Positions 36,054-44,555 of a stretch of DNA of 64,000 nucleotides are shown piece by piece (positions within the stretch are counted from its first letter, which is position 1; each line of letters starts with the position of its first letter). The DNA lies in the NCBI GenBank assembly GCA_028291515.1, contig JAQGHU010000012.1, positions 1-64,000 of the forward strand, given 5' to 3'. The translations under genes and the position numbers were made by a program. Origin of the DNA: Schlesneria sp. (GTDB lineage: Bacteria > Planctomycetota > Planctomycetia > Planctomycetales > Planctomycetaceae). The notes beneath the pieces were generated by a model that was not told the origin of the DNA, ran no database searches, and saw only the letters and a program-made list of their open reading frames with translations.

Positions 36054-36847
36054 GGCTTGAAGACATTCAGCTGGCGATCCGGCCGCGAAACATTCTGGAA
36101 TGCCTGGATATCGCGTTCCTCTTTTGCGGTCGCAATTGGATCGGTCTGCTGCTGACATCTGCGGCGGGCATTCTGCCAATTTCGGTGGCGAACTACTGGA
36201 TTCTGCAGCTTCCGTTCTTCAATATCTATCTCGGCTATCTGTTATTGATGCTGGAGATTCCCTGGGCAACGTTGTTGCTGACGCTGTACCTTGGGCAAGT
36301 CACCTTTTCGCGCAAGTTTTCGCTACGACGGGCAGGAAAAGACTTCGTACGAACATTCGGCAGCATGATCGCCTATCAGCTGATTGTCCGAGGACTTTGC
36401 CTGGCGATCCTGGTCCTGAGCCCTGTCGTTTTTCTGGGGATGTACTATCTGAACGAAATCATTCTGCTTGAACAAACCTCGTTGACGCGGACCTGGAGTC
36501 GCCGCACGGCGATGAATGCGCGTGCTCTGGGGCGGATCATCTCGTTTCGAATCATGGATGCGTTGGTGATTTTTTTGGGAACACTCACGTTGGCGAGCTT
36601 GCTGCGGACGGTCTCGGAATTGTGGGGTGATCGTTTCCAGTTCGATCCGAATGTGTTGTTTGATGCCAGCAATGCCTTCAAAGTCGATTGGCAGATTCAG
36701 GCGGCGTTCTGGATCGTCATCGTATTTCTGACCGTGTTCCGCTTCGTGTCGTATCTGGACTGCCGCATCCGCCGCGAGGGGTGGGATGTCGAATTGAAAC
36801 TGCGCGCCCTGGCTGACCTGCACCGTCAACGGGAGGCCGCCGAATGA
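36050..36847 (+). CDS. Polytopic membrane protein of the SpoIIM-MoxR operon
   Basis: 265 residues from the ATG at 36050, which shares ATGA with the upstream stop. Five or six hydrophobic segments are visible: about 28-48, 55-80, 110-135, 165-190 and 220-238. A conserved-looking R-x-W-S-R-R (TRTWSRRTAMNAR) lies between the third and fourth. No family is recognised. Overlap at both ends (the next gene begins four bases before its stop) marks it as an integral part of the operon. An open frame extending ~80 codons upstream overlaps SpoIIM and is not the real start. Confidence 0.82.
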   Translation: MRLEDIQLAIRPRNILECLDIAFLFCGRNWIGLLLTSAAGILPISVANYWILQLPFFNIYLGYLLLMLEIPWATLLLTLYLGQVTFSRKFSLRRAGKDFVRTFGSMIAYQLIVRGLCLAILVLSPVVFLGMYYLNEIILLEQTSLTRTWSRRTAMNARALGRIISFRIMDALVIFLGTLTLASLLRTVSELWGDRFQFDPNVLFDASNAFKVDWQIQAAFWIVIVFLTVFRFVSYLDCRIRREGWDVELKLRALADLHRQREAAE

Positions 36848-37554
36848 ATTGGCACTGTCGTATTGCCATTCTGATCTGCTTCATCGCCATCCCGTTCGGA
36901 GATCGATCCCTTTCTTACTCGGCGGATCAGCCGGGTGAGAGCGCTAAGTCGGCACTGCGTAAGAAAGGTTTTCCGTGGTATGACGCGACGAAAGATGGCT
37001 ACAAATCACTGAAGCCCAACAAACCTGCAGACCTGCCTGAGTATCGTGTCCCGCGCGTCTCCATTCCATTCATCCAGATCCTGCTCTGGATCGTGTTGGG
37101 GATTATTGTCGCGCTGATGCTGGCGGCATTGATTCAATGGTTGCGAAATAATGTGACGCCCCCCGTCAAAGAGACCTTTGTCGCGCCCGTGGCCACGGTC
37201 AGCGTGGAGCAATTGGAAGCCCTGCCGCCATCGGCACGAGGGGTTCGCGATTTGCTTGGCGAAGCCGATCGGCTGGCGGGGATCGGGGCTTACGGACAGG
37301 CCATGACATTTTACCACAGTTGGCAACTGACGCAGCTTGATCGCCATGGGATGATCGAGCTACAGAAAGGGAAGACGAACCGGCAGTACCTGGCCGAGAG
37401 CAAGCGTTCCTGCCCTGAACTCGTAGGCTTGTTTCGCGACTCGATTCGGCTGTTTGAGGATGCGTTTTTCGGGCATCTCGAGATTACTCGCGAATCATTC
37501 GAAGTAGTCTGGAATCAGCGAACCCGTTTTGAAAGGGTACGACCATCAGAATGA
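36844..37554 (+). CDS. DUF4129 domain membrane protein
   Basis: 236 residues. A signal or anchor segment is at the N-terminus (IAILICFIAIPF), with a second hydrophobic helix at about 77-100 (IQILLWIVLGIIVALML). The C-terminal cytoplasmic part has the DUF4129 pattern: YGQAMTFYHSWQLTQLDRHG, then KGKTNRQYL and later FEDAFFGH. DUF4129 is typically encoded with MoxR and DUF58 genes. Overlaps by four bases on both sides (upstream ATGA, downstream ATGA at 37551). Confidence 0.85.
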   Translation: MNWHCRIAILICFIAIPFGDRSLSYSADQPGESAKSALRKKGFPWYDATKDGYKSLKPNKPADLPEYRVPRVSIPFIQILLWIVLGIIVALMLAALIQWLRNNVTPPVKETFVAPVATVSVEQLEALPPSARGVRDLLGEADRLAGIGAYGQAMTFYHSWQLTQLDRHGMIELQKGKTNRQYLAESKRSCPELVGLFRDSIRLFEDAFFGHLEITRESFEVVWNQRTRFERVRPSE

Positions 37555-38684
37555 TCAATCGTACCATTCGTAACGGGCATTCGATCGTCGCCGTCGGCCT
37601 CACCCTATTTCTGTGTGGTTGCTCGGAGACACTGAAGACGAGCTATCTCGATCCCCAGGGGAAGAGCATCAATGGCATTGCCGGTTTTGTAGAACTGGTG
37701 AAGAGCACCGGTCGTGAGGTTCAGGTTTGGCAGGCGATTTCACCTCGTTTGAAAGAGGATGTCGACGCCGTTGTGATCTTCCAATCCGAATTTGACCAGA
37801 TCCCGAATGATCGGATTGCCAATATCCGACAGATGCTGCGCGAAAGCTCGATCCAGACAGTGGTGATCGTCATCCGCGACAGCGATTGTGAGATCGACTA
37901 TTGGCGTCAGGTGGCGGGCATGGCCGAACTCTCGGACAAGGATAAAACGACGGCCGATGAGTCCATGAAACGAGCTCGCAGAGATTTGAAGCTGGAAGCG
38001 TTCAAAGAGTTTGAGCCAGAAAACGGCTTTTATGGTTTAAAGCGAGCAGACCGAACCAATCAGCCCGATGTGATTCCGGTAAACATCGAAACGGAAGACG
38101 AACCGATTCAGGTGAGTGCGAAGTGGCCGCTGAATCGACAACTCGATCACAGCGACGATACGGTCATCTTGTGGTCGACCGGCGACGAATCATTGCTGAC
38201 CGAGGATTTGTACTTCACCGGTCAGCAGGTGCTGGTCCTGGCCTCGGCCGCTCCGCTGCTCAACGGCGGCTTGGTGGATCCTGGAAATCGACAGTTGGCC
38301 GAAGAGCTTGTGAAGTACCTCCCCGAAGGGAAGGTCGTCGTCACTCTTTCGTCGCGCTGGTCCGACGGCAGTTTTGCCGAGAGCCCCAGTATCTGGCACT
38401 TCTTGAGGGTGCATCCGCACGGCTGGATCTTCGGACAGACGCTGCTGGCACTCGCGCTGTTTTGCTGGTGGAAACTGCCGATTTTTGGACGGTCCAAAGT
38501 TGCGGTAAATACGGAGGGAGTTCGATTCGGTCGCCATATCGAAGCACTGGGCGCACTGCTGCAACGAACTCGCGACGCCGCCTTCGCTCGTCAACTCTTG
38601 CGCGATTGGCACCGAGCTGAATCGCGTCGCGGTCCCGACAAAGTTGCCAACGCAAACACCAATACAACGTCCACAAGGAAATAG
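37551..38684 (+). CDS. DUF4350-type protein of the MoxR-DUF58 operon
   Basis: 377 residues. The N-terminus has a lipobox-like LFLCGCSE (about 21-28), so a lipoprotein or signal anchor is likely. The exported domain (~40-270) resembles DUF4350: NGIAGFVELVKSTGREV near the start, then VDAVVIFQ and QVLVLASAAPLLNGGL. A membrane helix at about 298-315 (IFGQTLLALALFCWW) is followed by a cytoplasmic tail. DUF4350 is commonly encoded between DUF4129 and MoxR, as here. AAGGAA at its end serves the next gene. Confidence 0.8.
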   Translation: MINRTIRNGHSIVAVGLTLFLCGCSETLKTSYLDPQGKSINGIAGFVELVKSTGREVQVWQAISPRLKEDVDAVVIFQSEFDQIPNDRIANIRQMLRESSIQTVVIVIRDSDCEIDYWRQVAGMAELSDKDKTTADESMKRARRDLKLEAFKEFEPENGFYGLKRADRTNQPDVIPVNIETEDEPIQVSAKWPLNRQLDHSDDTVILWSTGDESLLTEDLYFTGQQVLVLASAAPLLNGGLVDPGNRQLAEELVKYLPEGKVVVTLSSRWSDGSFAESPSIWHFLRVHPHGWIFGQTLLALALFCWWKLPIFGRSKVAVNTEGVRFGRHIEALGALLQRTRDAAFARQLLRDWHRAESRRGPDKVANANTNTTSTRK

Positions 38685-38687
38685 ATC

Positions 38688-39680
38688 TTGGATCAACCTG
38701 CTGACATTGAAGCCATCGAGCCCGAGAATTCTGAAAGCGTTCAATCGACGGTCGATACGATCCTTGCCGAGATCGGCAAGATCTACGTCGGCCAGACCGT
38801 GTTCGTTCGCCAGACGCTGATCGCCCTGTTTGCAGGTGGCCACGTGCTGATCGAGAGTGTGCCCGGTTTGGGGAAAACTCTGCTGGTGAAACTGCTGGGC
38901 CGCATCCTGGGTTGCCATTTTGGACGCATCCAATTTACAGCCGACCTGATGCCGTCAGACATCACGGGGCAACCTGTCTTCGATACCAAGATCCAGGATT
39001 TTCGCTTTCGGCACGGACCTGTGTTTACACAGATTCTGCTGGCAGACGAAGTGAACCGATCGCCGGCGAAGACGCACGCGGCCTTGCTGGAAATCATGCA
39101 GGAAGGACGAGTCACCGTCGACGGCACGACCTATGACTTGAACCCGCCGTTCCTGGTGATGGCTACGCAGAATCCGGTGGAATCGGAAGGAACCTACAAT
39201 CTGCCCGAAGCCCAATTGGATCGATTCCTGTTCAAGCTCGTCGTCGACTATCCCTCATCCCAGGAAGAGGATGGCATTCTTCAACTGCACTGCCAGGGCT
39301 TCACGGAAAGGACATTCGATCAGCAGGTCGATCGATTGCTTGACACCGAAGCGATTTTGCGAATCCAGGCCAAGTGTCGACAGATCACGGTCGACAAAAA
39401 GATTATCTCGTACATCAACAGCATCGTTCGCAAAACGCGAGAATGGCCCGCCTTCTATATGGGAGCCAGTCCTCGTGCGGGAATCGCGATGCTGAATGCC
39501 GGACGGGTGCAGGCGGCCTTCGCCGGGCGATCGTATGTGATTCCCGATGACATCAGCGAGATCGTTCTGCCGGCATTGCGTCACCGGGTTATTATCTCTC
39601 CCGAAGCCGAAGTCGAAGGTGAAACCGCCGACCACGCCTTGCGATCACTGCTGAAAACCATTGAGGTACCGAGACTGTGA
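38688..39680 (+). CDS. MoxR-family AAA+ ATPase
   Basis: 330 residues. The TTG start at 38688 is supported by AAGGAA eight bases upstream and by a normal family length. Walker A ESVPGLGKT is at about 61-69, Walker B and the following motif in ILLADEVNRSPAKTHAALLE, sensor 1 in MATQNPVESEGTY, and sensor 2 in GASPRAGIAML. MoxR ATPases act as chaperones that help assemble or activate partner proteins, most often with VWA/DUF58 proteins. Here the DUF58 gene follows with a four-base GTGA overlap. Cytoplasmic. Confidence 0.95.
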   Translation: MDQPADIEAIEPENSESVQSTVDTILAEIGKIYVGQTVFVRQTLIALFAGGHVLIESVPGLGKTLLVKLLGRILGCHFGRIQFTADLMPSDITGQPVFDTKIQDFRFRHGPVFTQILLADEVNRSPAKTHAALLEIMQEGRVTVDGTTYDLNPPFLVMATQNPVESEGTYNLPEAQLDRFLFKLVVDYPSSQEEDGILQLHCQGFTERTFDQQVDRLLDTEAILRIQAKCRQITVDKKIISYINSIVRKTREWPAFYMGASPRAGIAMLNAGRVQAAFAGRSYVIPDDISEIVLPALRHRVIISPEAEVEGETADHALRSLLKTIEVPRL

Positions 39681-41011
39681 TCGCTCCGACGCGGAATCTA
39701 TGCGCGCTGGCAGGTGGCCCGGCGATACTGACGCTGGTGCTCTACGTCTTTCCGAACGCGTGGCCGGCATTTGTTGCGGTCAATTCGGGTTTGGTCGCGA
39801 TTGCGCTATTCGATTTGATCAGCGTGCCACGAAAAAGGAGTTTTCGCGCGAATCGCGAGATGACTCATGTCGCGACACGCGGTGAGAAGCATCCGGTGAC
39901 TCTGTCCATCGACAACCGTTCCCGACGGACATTCAACGGGTTCGTTTGCGATGATCGCCCACCTGGCCTGCAGGACGAAGAATTCGAATTCCCGCTATCG
40001 ATTCCGTCGCGATCTCGCGGCTCGGTCTCCTATTCCATTGTTCCTCGGCACCGCGGCGTTTTTCAATTCGAGTACGTCTATCTGCTGACAGAAAGCCGCT
40101 GGAAGCTGTGGCGTCGCTATCTCAAGCTCAAGTGTCTGGACTCGTTGCGAATTTATCCGGCCCTGAAGCAAATCAGCCGCTACGCCATGTACGCGCGACT
40201 CAATCGCATGTCGATGCTAGGTGTTCGCCGGCAGCGACGGATCGGCACTGATAACGATTTCGAACGTCTGCGAGACTATTCGCCCGATGATCAATTCCGC
40301 GCCATCGACTGGCGTGCGACAGGTCGGCGATTGAAGTTGACGGTCCGCGATTTTCAGAGCAACCAAAGTCAACGCGTGATCTTCATGATCGACTGCGGAC
40401 GGATGATGGTCAACGAATCGGGCGGGCAGTCGCTATTGGACGCCGCTTTCGATGCGGCCCTCACGCTGAGTTTTGTCACGCTCTCGCAGAATGATCAGGC
40501 CGGATTGTTGTGCTTTGCGGATTCGGTCTTGAGATGGATTCCTCCGGCCAGTGGACGCCGCCAGTTGAATCGCATGGTCCACGCAGTCCATGACGTTCAC
40601 CCTCGGTTCGCAGAAAGTCGCTTTGACGAGGCGTTTTCCCACCTGCATCGCCACTGCCGTAAGCGGACGTTGGTGGTACTCATCACAAATGTGATCGACG
40701 ATCAAAACGCGTCTCGGGTGAAAGCTCATGTCTCGAATCTTGTCGGGCGACATCTGCCGCTGACGGTATTGATTCGAGATCATGAAATGTTCGATCCGAT
40801 CGACGCTTACGGTCCGGTTGACGAAGAAGAACCCAAAGGGGGAGCCGAGCTTTATCGAGCCGCCGCCGCCGCCGACATTCTGCTGTGGCGTCGTCAGGTA
40901 TTGACCGACCTGCGACATGCAGGCGTACTGACACTCGATTGTTTCCCCGAAAAACTAACGGCTCCGCTGATTAACGAATACATGCGGATCAAGAGCCAGC
41001 ACCTGCTGTAG
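39677..41011 (+). CDS. DUF58 domain protein
   Basis: 444 residues; the GTG at 39677 overlaps the MoxR stop. Two membrane segments at the N-terminus (~10-28 and 30-48) are followed by a beta-rich middle and the DUF58 core RRRIGTDNDFERLRDYSPDDQFRAIDWRATGR (residues ~195-226, shown here in pieces: TDNDFERLRDYSPDD, IDWRATGR). A VWA-like domain follows, with MIDCGRMM as a degenerate MIDAS (Asp but no DxSxS). DUF58 proteins work with MoxR. The last 35 codons (40904-41011) recur as a broken second copy at 43192-43299. Confidence 0.93.
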   Translation: MIAPTRNLCALAGGPAILTLVLYVFPNAWPAFVAVNSGLVAIALFDLISVPRKRSFRANREMTHVATRGEKHPVTLSIDNRSRRTFNGFVCDDRPPGLQDEEFEFPLSIPSRSRGSVSYSIVPRHRGVFQFEYVYLLTESRWKLWRRYLKLKCLDSLRIYPALKQISRYAMYARLNRMSMLGVRRQRRIGTDNDFERLRDYSPDDQFRAIDWRATGRRLKLTVRDFQSNQSQRVIFMIDCGRMMVNESGGQSLLDAAFDAALTLSFVTLSQNDQAGLLCFADSVLRWIPPASGRRQLNRMVHAVHDVHPRFAESRFDEAFSHLHRHCRKRTLVVLITNVIDDQNASRVKAHVSNLVGRHLPLTVLIRDHEMFDPIDAYGPVDEEEPKGGAELYRAAAAADILLWRRQVLTDLRHAGVLTLDCFPEKLTAPLINEYMRIKSQHLL

Positions 41012-41024
41012 AGTGGATAGAGGT

Positions 41025-43013
41025 TCAGTCAGTGACGACCTCTTGACGAACCTGCCTTGAGACTTCTGCGAACAACGGCTCCAGTGTCGATCGCAACAAA
41101 TGTCTTGCGCCATGCGCCGAAAGGTGATTGTCGTCGAAATACAAAGACCGCGTTCCGTCAAATATGATCGAATTACCAGCGGTATCGAAGCAGAATGGAT
41201 TCGGATCCAGAATCCGGACATCAGTGGCTGCCAGCGATTCGATGACACGTTCCGCGTTCTGATGTCGGTCACGATTATTCGTACTCGAAGATCCGACCGG
41301 TGTCGGAATTCCGAAGATCTTAGAAAACAGGATCTTCTGCGTTGGGTTGCCTGTCTGTTCCGGGACCTGCTTCATAATCCAGACTCGAACGTCGTCTTGT
41401 TGCAGACTTCCGACCGTCCGCTGGATACTGGCCTTCAGCGCCTTGGCTGCAAAATCCGGTGTCCGGATGTCGGTTTCGCGGTCGACCAAGAGCATGTCTT
41501 TGTCGCCATTCGATCGCCCGTCAACATAAATCGACCAGCGTGAGATGAGGACAACGTCAGAAATGCCATGGTCGCGGACGTATCTTCGGACGGCCTGATT
41601 CCATTGCAGTAATTCTTCGTTATCACGCTGAACACACCACGCTTCGAGCAATGGCGGAAACCCTGGATGTCCCGCAATCACCGCCGTGATTCCATAGTCA
41701 CGAGCGAGATCGTCACAAAGCCCCACGACAGAACCGAGGTGGCTATCGCCCCAAAAGAGTAGCCGCGGTCGTTGACTAGTATCGCCCTGACCGACAAGGG
41801 GCAGACTGCCGTTGTCGGCCATCACTGCCGTCCCCGTCCAGGACGATGGCAGGTCTGTCTTGGCAATCTCAAGCGTCTCTTTGGAAAAGCGATTCGAGAA
41901 GCCGCTCGTCATGATCACTGCCACCGACGCCGCAATGATCGCGAAAGTCGAGCAGACCGCAGCGGTGCATGGCACCATTTCGCTCTGTCCGCTGCGAAGT
42001 TTGCGCATCGGTGTCTCGACGAATCGCCACGACAAGTAAGCGAGCAGAACGCTCGCGGCCAGGGCTGTCAGTCCTTGTGTCGCCGTCAGCTCCGTGCCGA
42101 GCCAGTAGCGCATGAACACGAGGACAGGCCAATGCCACAAATAGAGCGAATAGGAAAGCAAACCGACAAACACCATCGGCTTCGAAGCCAGCAGCTTACC
42201 GATCGGTGACAGGTGAATGCCGTTGGAATAGATCAGGAGCGCCGCGCCCAGGCACGGCAACAACGCCGCCGCACCGGGAAAACGAGTGGTCGAAGTAAAC
42301 AAGCACGCAGCCGCTATCACACCGACCAGTCCGGTCAGGCTTAACAAGTTGGACTGCCATTTTAGAAGTCGTGTCGGTGCTGGCATAAAACAGAGGAGTC
42401 CGCCGATGAGCAGTTCCCAGGCACGCGCGGGAAGCAGATAGAACGTCGCATTGGGAAAATGGCGAACTCCCCACTCGGAAGCGGCGAAAGAGATCGCGGC
42501 GATTCCCAGGAGGGTCAACACGCGGGCTCGCGTGGAGAAGCGATGGAGCACGATCAGCAGCAGTGGATATCCAAGGTAAAACTGCTCTTCCACCGCTAAC
42601 GACCAGGTGTGAAGCAAAGGCTTTAGCTCGGCCGAGCCGTCAAAATAGCCGCTGTGTCGCCAGAAGTAGACGTTCGATAGCATCAACTGCTGCGCGATTG
42701 CCGACTTGCTGAGATGTGAATAGTCAATCGGCAGCAACAGGACGGCCGCCACCACCAGCGTGACGACTGTCATGACCGTCGAAGCGGGAAGAATACGACG
42801 GACTCGGCGCGCCCAGAAAGTCGAGAGCCGAAAGTGACCGGCGTCCAGTTCCTTCAACACCAGGCCGGTGATCAAGAAGCCCGAGATCACGAAGAAGACA
42901 TCGACCCCGATGTAGCCGCCTTCAAATCCCAGACCGGCGTGAAAAAGGAGAACGAGAGTCACTGCGACTGCTCGGAGTCCGTCGATGTCAGCGCGATACT
43001 TAAATTCCCTCAT
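41025..43013 (-). CDS. OafA/YrhL-type acyltransferase 3 with C-terminal SGNH domain
   Basis: 662 residues from the ATG at 43011-43013, which is preceded by GGAAG and gives the standard family N-terminus (YRADIDGLRAVAV); a frame 89 codons longer has no such support. The first ~350 residues are an acyltransferase-3 domain: ~10 membrane helices, the His in LLFHAG, and GGYIGVDVFFVISGFLIT. The remaining ~270 residues form an SGNH hydrolase-like domain with the Ser of FWGDSHLGS and the Asp/His pair of DDNHLSAHGARH. Such fusions O-acetylate surface polysaccharides, moving acetyl groups across the membrane. It lies in antisense to its neighbours and between the DUF58 3' end and its broken copy, as if inserted. 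Confidence 0.92.
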   Translation of the reverse strand: MREFKYRADIDGLRAVAVTLVLLFHAGLGFEGGYIGVDVFFVISGFLITGLVLKELDAGHFRLSTFWARRVRRILPASTVMTVVTLVVAAVLLLPIDYSHLSKSAIAQQLMLSNVYFWRHSGYFDGSAELKPLLHTWSLAVEEQFYLGYPLLLIVLHRFSTRARVLTLLGIAAISFAASEWGVRHFPNATFYLLPARAWELLIGGLLCFMPAPTRLLKWQSNLLSLTGLVGVIAAACLFTSTTRFPGAAALLPCLGAALLIYSNGIHLSPIGKLLASKPMVFVGLLSYSLYLWHWPVLVFMRYWLGTELTATQGLTALAASVLLAYLSWRFVETPMRKLRSGQSEMVPCTAAVCSTFAIIAASVAVIMTSGFSNRFSKETLEIAKTDLPSSWTGTAVMADNGSLPLVGQGDTSQRPRLLFWGDSHLGSVVGLCDDLARDYGITAVIAGHPGFPPLLEAWCVQRDNEELLQWNQAVRRYVRDHGISDVVLISRWSIYVDGRSNGDKDMLLVDRETDIRTPDFAAKALKASIQRTVGSLQQDDVRVWIMKQVPEQTGNPTQKILFSKIFGIPTPVGSSSTNNRDRHQNAERVIESLAATDVRILDPNPFCFDTAGNSIIFDGTRSLYFDDNHLSAHGARHLLRSTLEPLFAEVSRQVRQEVVTD

Positions 43014-43191
43014 GCTACTTCCATTCAAATCGCGTCGCGCCAGAAGGCAATTGAAGCATCTGATGCGATCGGCACTTTGGGGTTCGTGGCGAGTCGAAGT
43101 GGAGTAATGTAGCACCGGTGAGAGTGAAAACTGTTCAAGAGCGGCCGCTTCTCGGAGAATTACGCTTTGCAGCGTATTCTGGCAGGCGTAA

Positions 43192-43299
43192 ACCGACCTG
43201 CGACATGGCGGTGTGCTGACACTCAACTGCTTCCCCAAAAAACTGACAGCTCCGCTGATCAATGAATATATGCGGATCAAGAGCCATCACCTGCCGCAG
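43192..43299 (+). pseudogene. Remnant of a DUF58 gene 3' end
   Basis: The frame here reads TDLRHGGVLTLNCFPKKL and continues in parallel to the last 35 codons of the DUF58 gene at 40904-41011. 30 of 35 residues are identical; eight of the differing codons differ only at the third base. The stop codon corresponds to CAG, so the stop is lost. Upstream similarity fades within ~25 bases. There is no start codon and no intact gene, so it is a fragment. The excess of synonymous changes indicates that it diverged while still part of a functional gene. Confidence 0.85.
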
Positions 43300-43314
43300 A
43301 GGTGGTCGCGTCTT

Positions 43315-44229
43315 CTACGGACTTGGTAGCGTTCGACATCGTAATCTGGCACGGCCTTCAGGGGTGGTTGCGGTCTCCTGCAGTAGTACTGATGTCAGAC
43401 TCAGAGCCCGCAGATATTGTAATCCCCGGTCCGTGATGGCAGTCTCGCTGAGATCCATGTGGGTCAGGCTGGGAAACACACTGAGTAGTGCAAGACATTC
43501 ATTTGAGATCCGCGTCCCTCGCAGGTCCAGTCGCTTCAGGTTCGGCATGCCACCCAAATAGGACAGCCCATGTTCTGTGATCTGGGTTCCGTCTTCTGTG
43601 ATCTGGGTTCCGTCGAGAAACAGGCTCTCCAACGATGTCAGATCACTCAACGAATACATCGCATTGTCGGTGATTTTCGTCCTCATCAGGCTCAATTTGG
43701 TTAACTGCGTGAGCTGTTGCAGTTGATCGAGTCCCGCATCCGAAATGTCGGTATTGTCGAGGTCCAGTCGCATGAGGTGTGGCAGTTGACCGAGATATGC
43801 AAGTCCGTTGCTTGTGATTTTTGTGCGACAGAGATTCAGCGCTTCCAGACGTTTGAGGCTGGGAAGTTGGGAAAATCCCACGTCGTCGACAGGCGTCTCA
43901 GCCAGAGTCAGCTTGGTCAGCCTCTGAAGTCCTGCGAGGTGTTTGAATCCCGATCCACAGACGCCTGTCTCGTTCAGGCGGAGTTCCTGCAAGTTCGTCA
44001 AACCATGCAATTGAATCAGACTGGCATCCGTGATTTTTGTTTGACCGAGATCCAGAATGGTCAGGTGGCGAAGCTTGTGAAGCGAAACCAGATCGGCATC
44101 AGCAACATCGGTTCCTTTGAGTACCAGCCACTCCAAGTATGGCAGCGATCCAAATTCGGAGACCACATGCGCATCCCCGGTGACGGCGATCCGCGATAGC
44201 CGGTTAAAATACGGATATTTCTGAATCAC
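43315..44229 (-). CDS. Leucine-rich-repeat protein, N-terminal part possibly lost by frameshift
   Basis: 304 residues made of about ten 24-residue LRR units with the pattern L-x-x-L-x-L-x-x-T-x-I-T-D-x-x-L, the cysteine-free bacterial type common in planctomycetes. Planctomycete LRR proteins of this kind usually begin with a membrane anchor. Here the anchor lies in another frame just upstream (44226-44423), and the GTG start at 44229 overlaps its stop by four bases. One repeat is broken by a 7-residue duplication (DGTQITEDGTQITE). Whether the LRR part is translated by coupling or is a broken gene cannot be settled from sequence alone. Confidence 0.75.
   Translation of the reverse strand: MIQKYPYFNRLSRIAVTGDAHVVSEFGSLPYLEWLVLKGTDVADADLVSLHKLRHLTILDLGQTKITDASLIQLHGLTNLQELRLNETGVCGSGFKHLAGLQRLTKLTLAETPVDDVGFSQLPSLKRLEALNLCRTKITSNGLAYLGQLPHLMRLDLDNTDISDAGLDQLQQLTQLTKLSLMRTKITDNAMYSLSDLTSLESLFLDGTQITEDGTQITEHGLSYLGGMPNLKRLDLRGTRISNECLALLSVFPSLTHMDLSETAITDRGLQYLRALSLTSVLLQETATTPEGRARLRCRTLPSP
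43573..43614 (-). repeat. Exact 21-bp tandem duplication inside the LRR gene
   Basis: TTCTGTGATCTGGGTTCCGTC occurs twice head to tail with no mismatch (43573-43593 and 43594-43614). It inserts seven residues in frame and breaks the 24-residue repeat period at this point. The perfect identity suggests a recent slippage event. Confidence 0.9.
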
Positions 44230-44423
44230 CCAATCGGAACCCAGCGTGGGCCGCGGTAGGTGAAATGGTATCTGCCTCCGGCCACCAGAATGGCACTGGA
44301 TACTTCGCTTTCGTGCCGGAACTGTCGATAGACCATCAGTCCCAGCAGCGCACCATACAGCATGGCGGCGACACTTGTGCCGATGACTAGCCGCGCGACA
44401 TTCGCTCGTGTCACAAGGGCCAT
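44226..44423 (-). pseudogene. Membrane-anchor fragment upstream of the LRR gene
   Basis: About 65 codons from an ATG at 44421-44423 (TTG at 44439-44441 is an alternative; neither has a good ribosome-binding site). It encodes one hydrophobic helix (LVIGTSVAAMLYGALLGLMVY) and an AILVAGGRYHFTYRGPRWVP segment, then stops. In planctomycete LRR proteins a helix, a short GG-x-x-x-Y/F motif and a P-R-W block lead straight into the first repeat, and here the next frame supplies YPYFNRLSRIAV. The two frames therefore look like one gene split by a single-base shift. They overlap as GTGA, so coupled translation is also possible. Confidence 0.55.
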
Positions 44424-44464
44424 CAGATTGTCGGCTTTCAATGTGGACGAGTTGAAATGGAAGC

Positions 44465-44489
44465 CACCTTGACAGAATTCTGCAAGGTG
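44465..44489. promoter_or_regulatory. Imperfect palindrome in divergent intergenic region
   Basis: CACCTTG-A-CAGAA and TTCTG-CAAGGTG pair over 12 bases with one unpaired A, centred on GAATTC. It lies ~70 bp upstream of the VWA gene and just upstream of the LRR anchor fragment. Position suggests an operator or an mRNA hairpin; nothing more can be said. Confidence 0.3.
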
Positions 44490-44555
44490 CCGATTGTGTC
44501 CGTATAGATACCTGCCGAAGGCGTCAGACATTCGTATGAAATACGGGAAACTGAA

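Noticed and set aside
43014-43280. Upstream extension of the acyltransferase gene by 89 codons
   Set aside because: It runs antisense through the DUF58 fragment, and the standard family N-terminus begins at the ATG at 43013.
43573-43614. Possible CRISPR or minisatellite array
   Set aside because: Only two units, contiguous without spacers and in frame in a coding gene.
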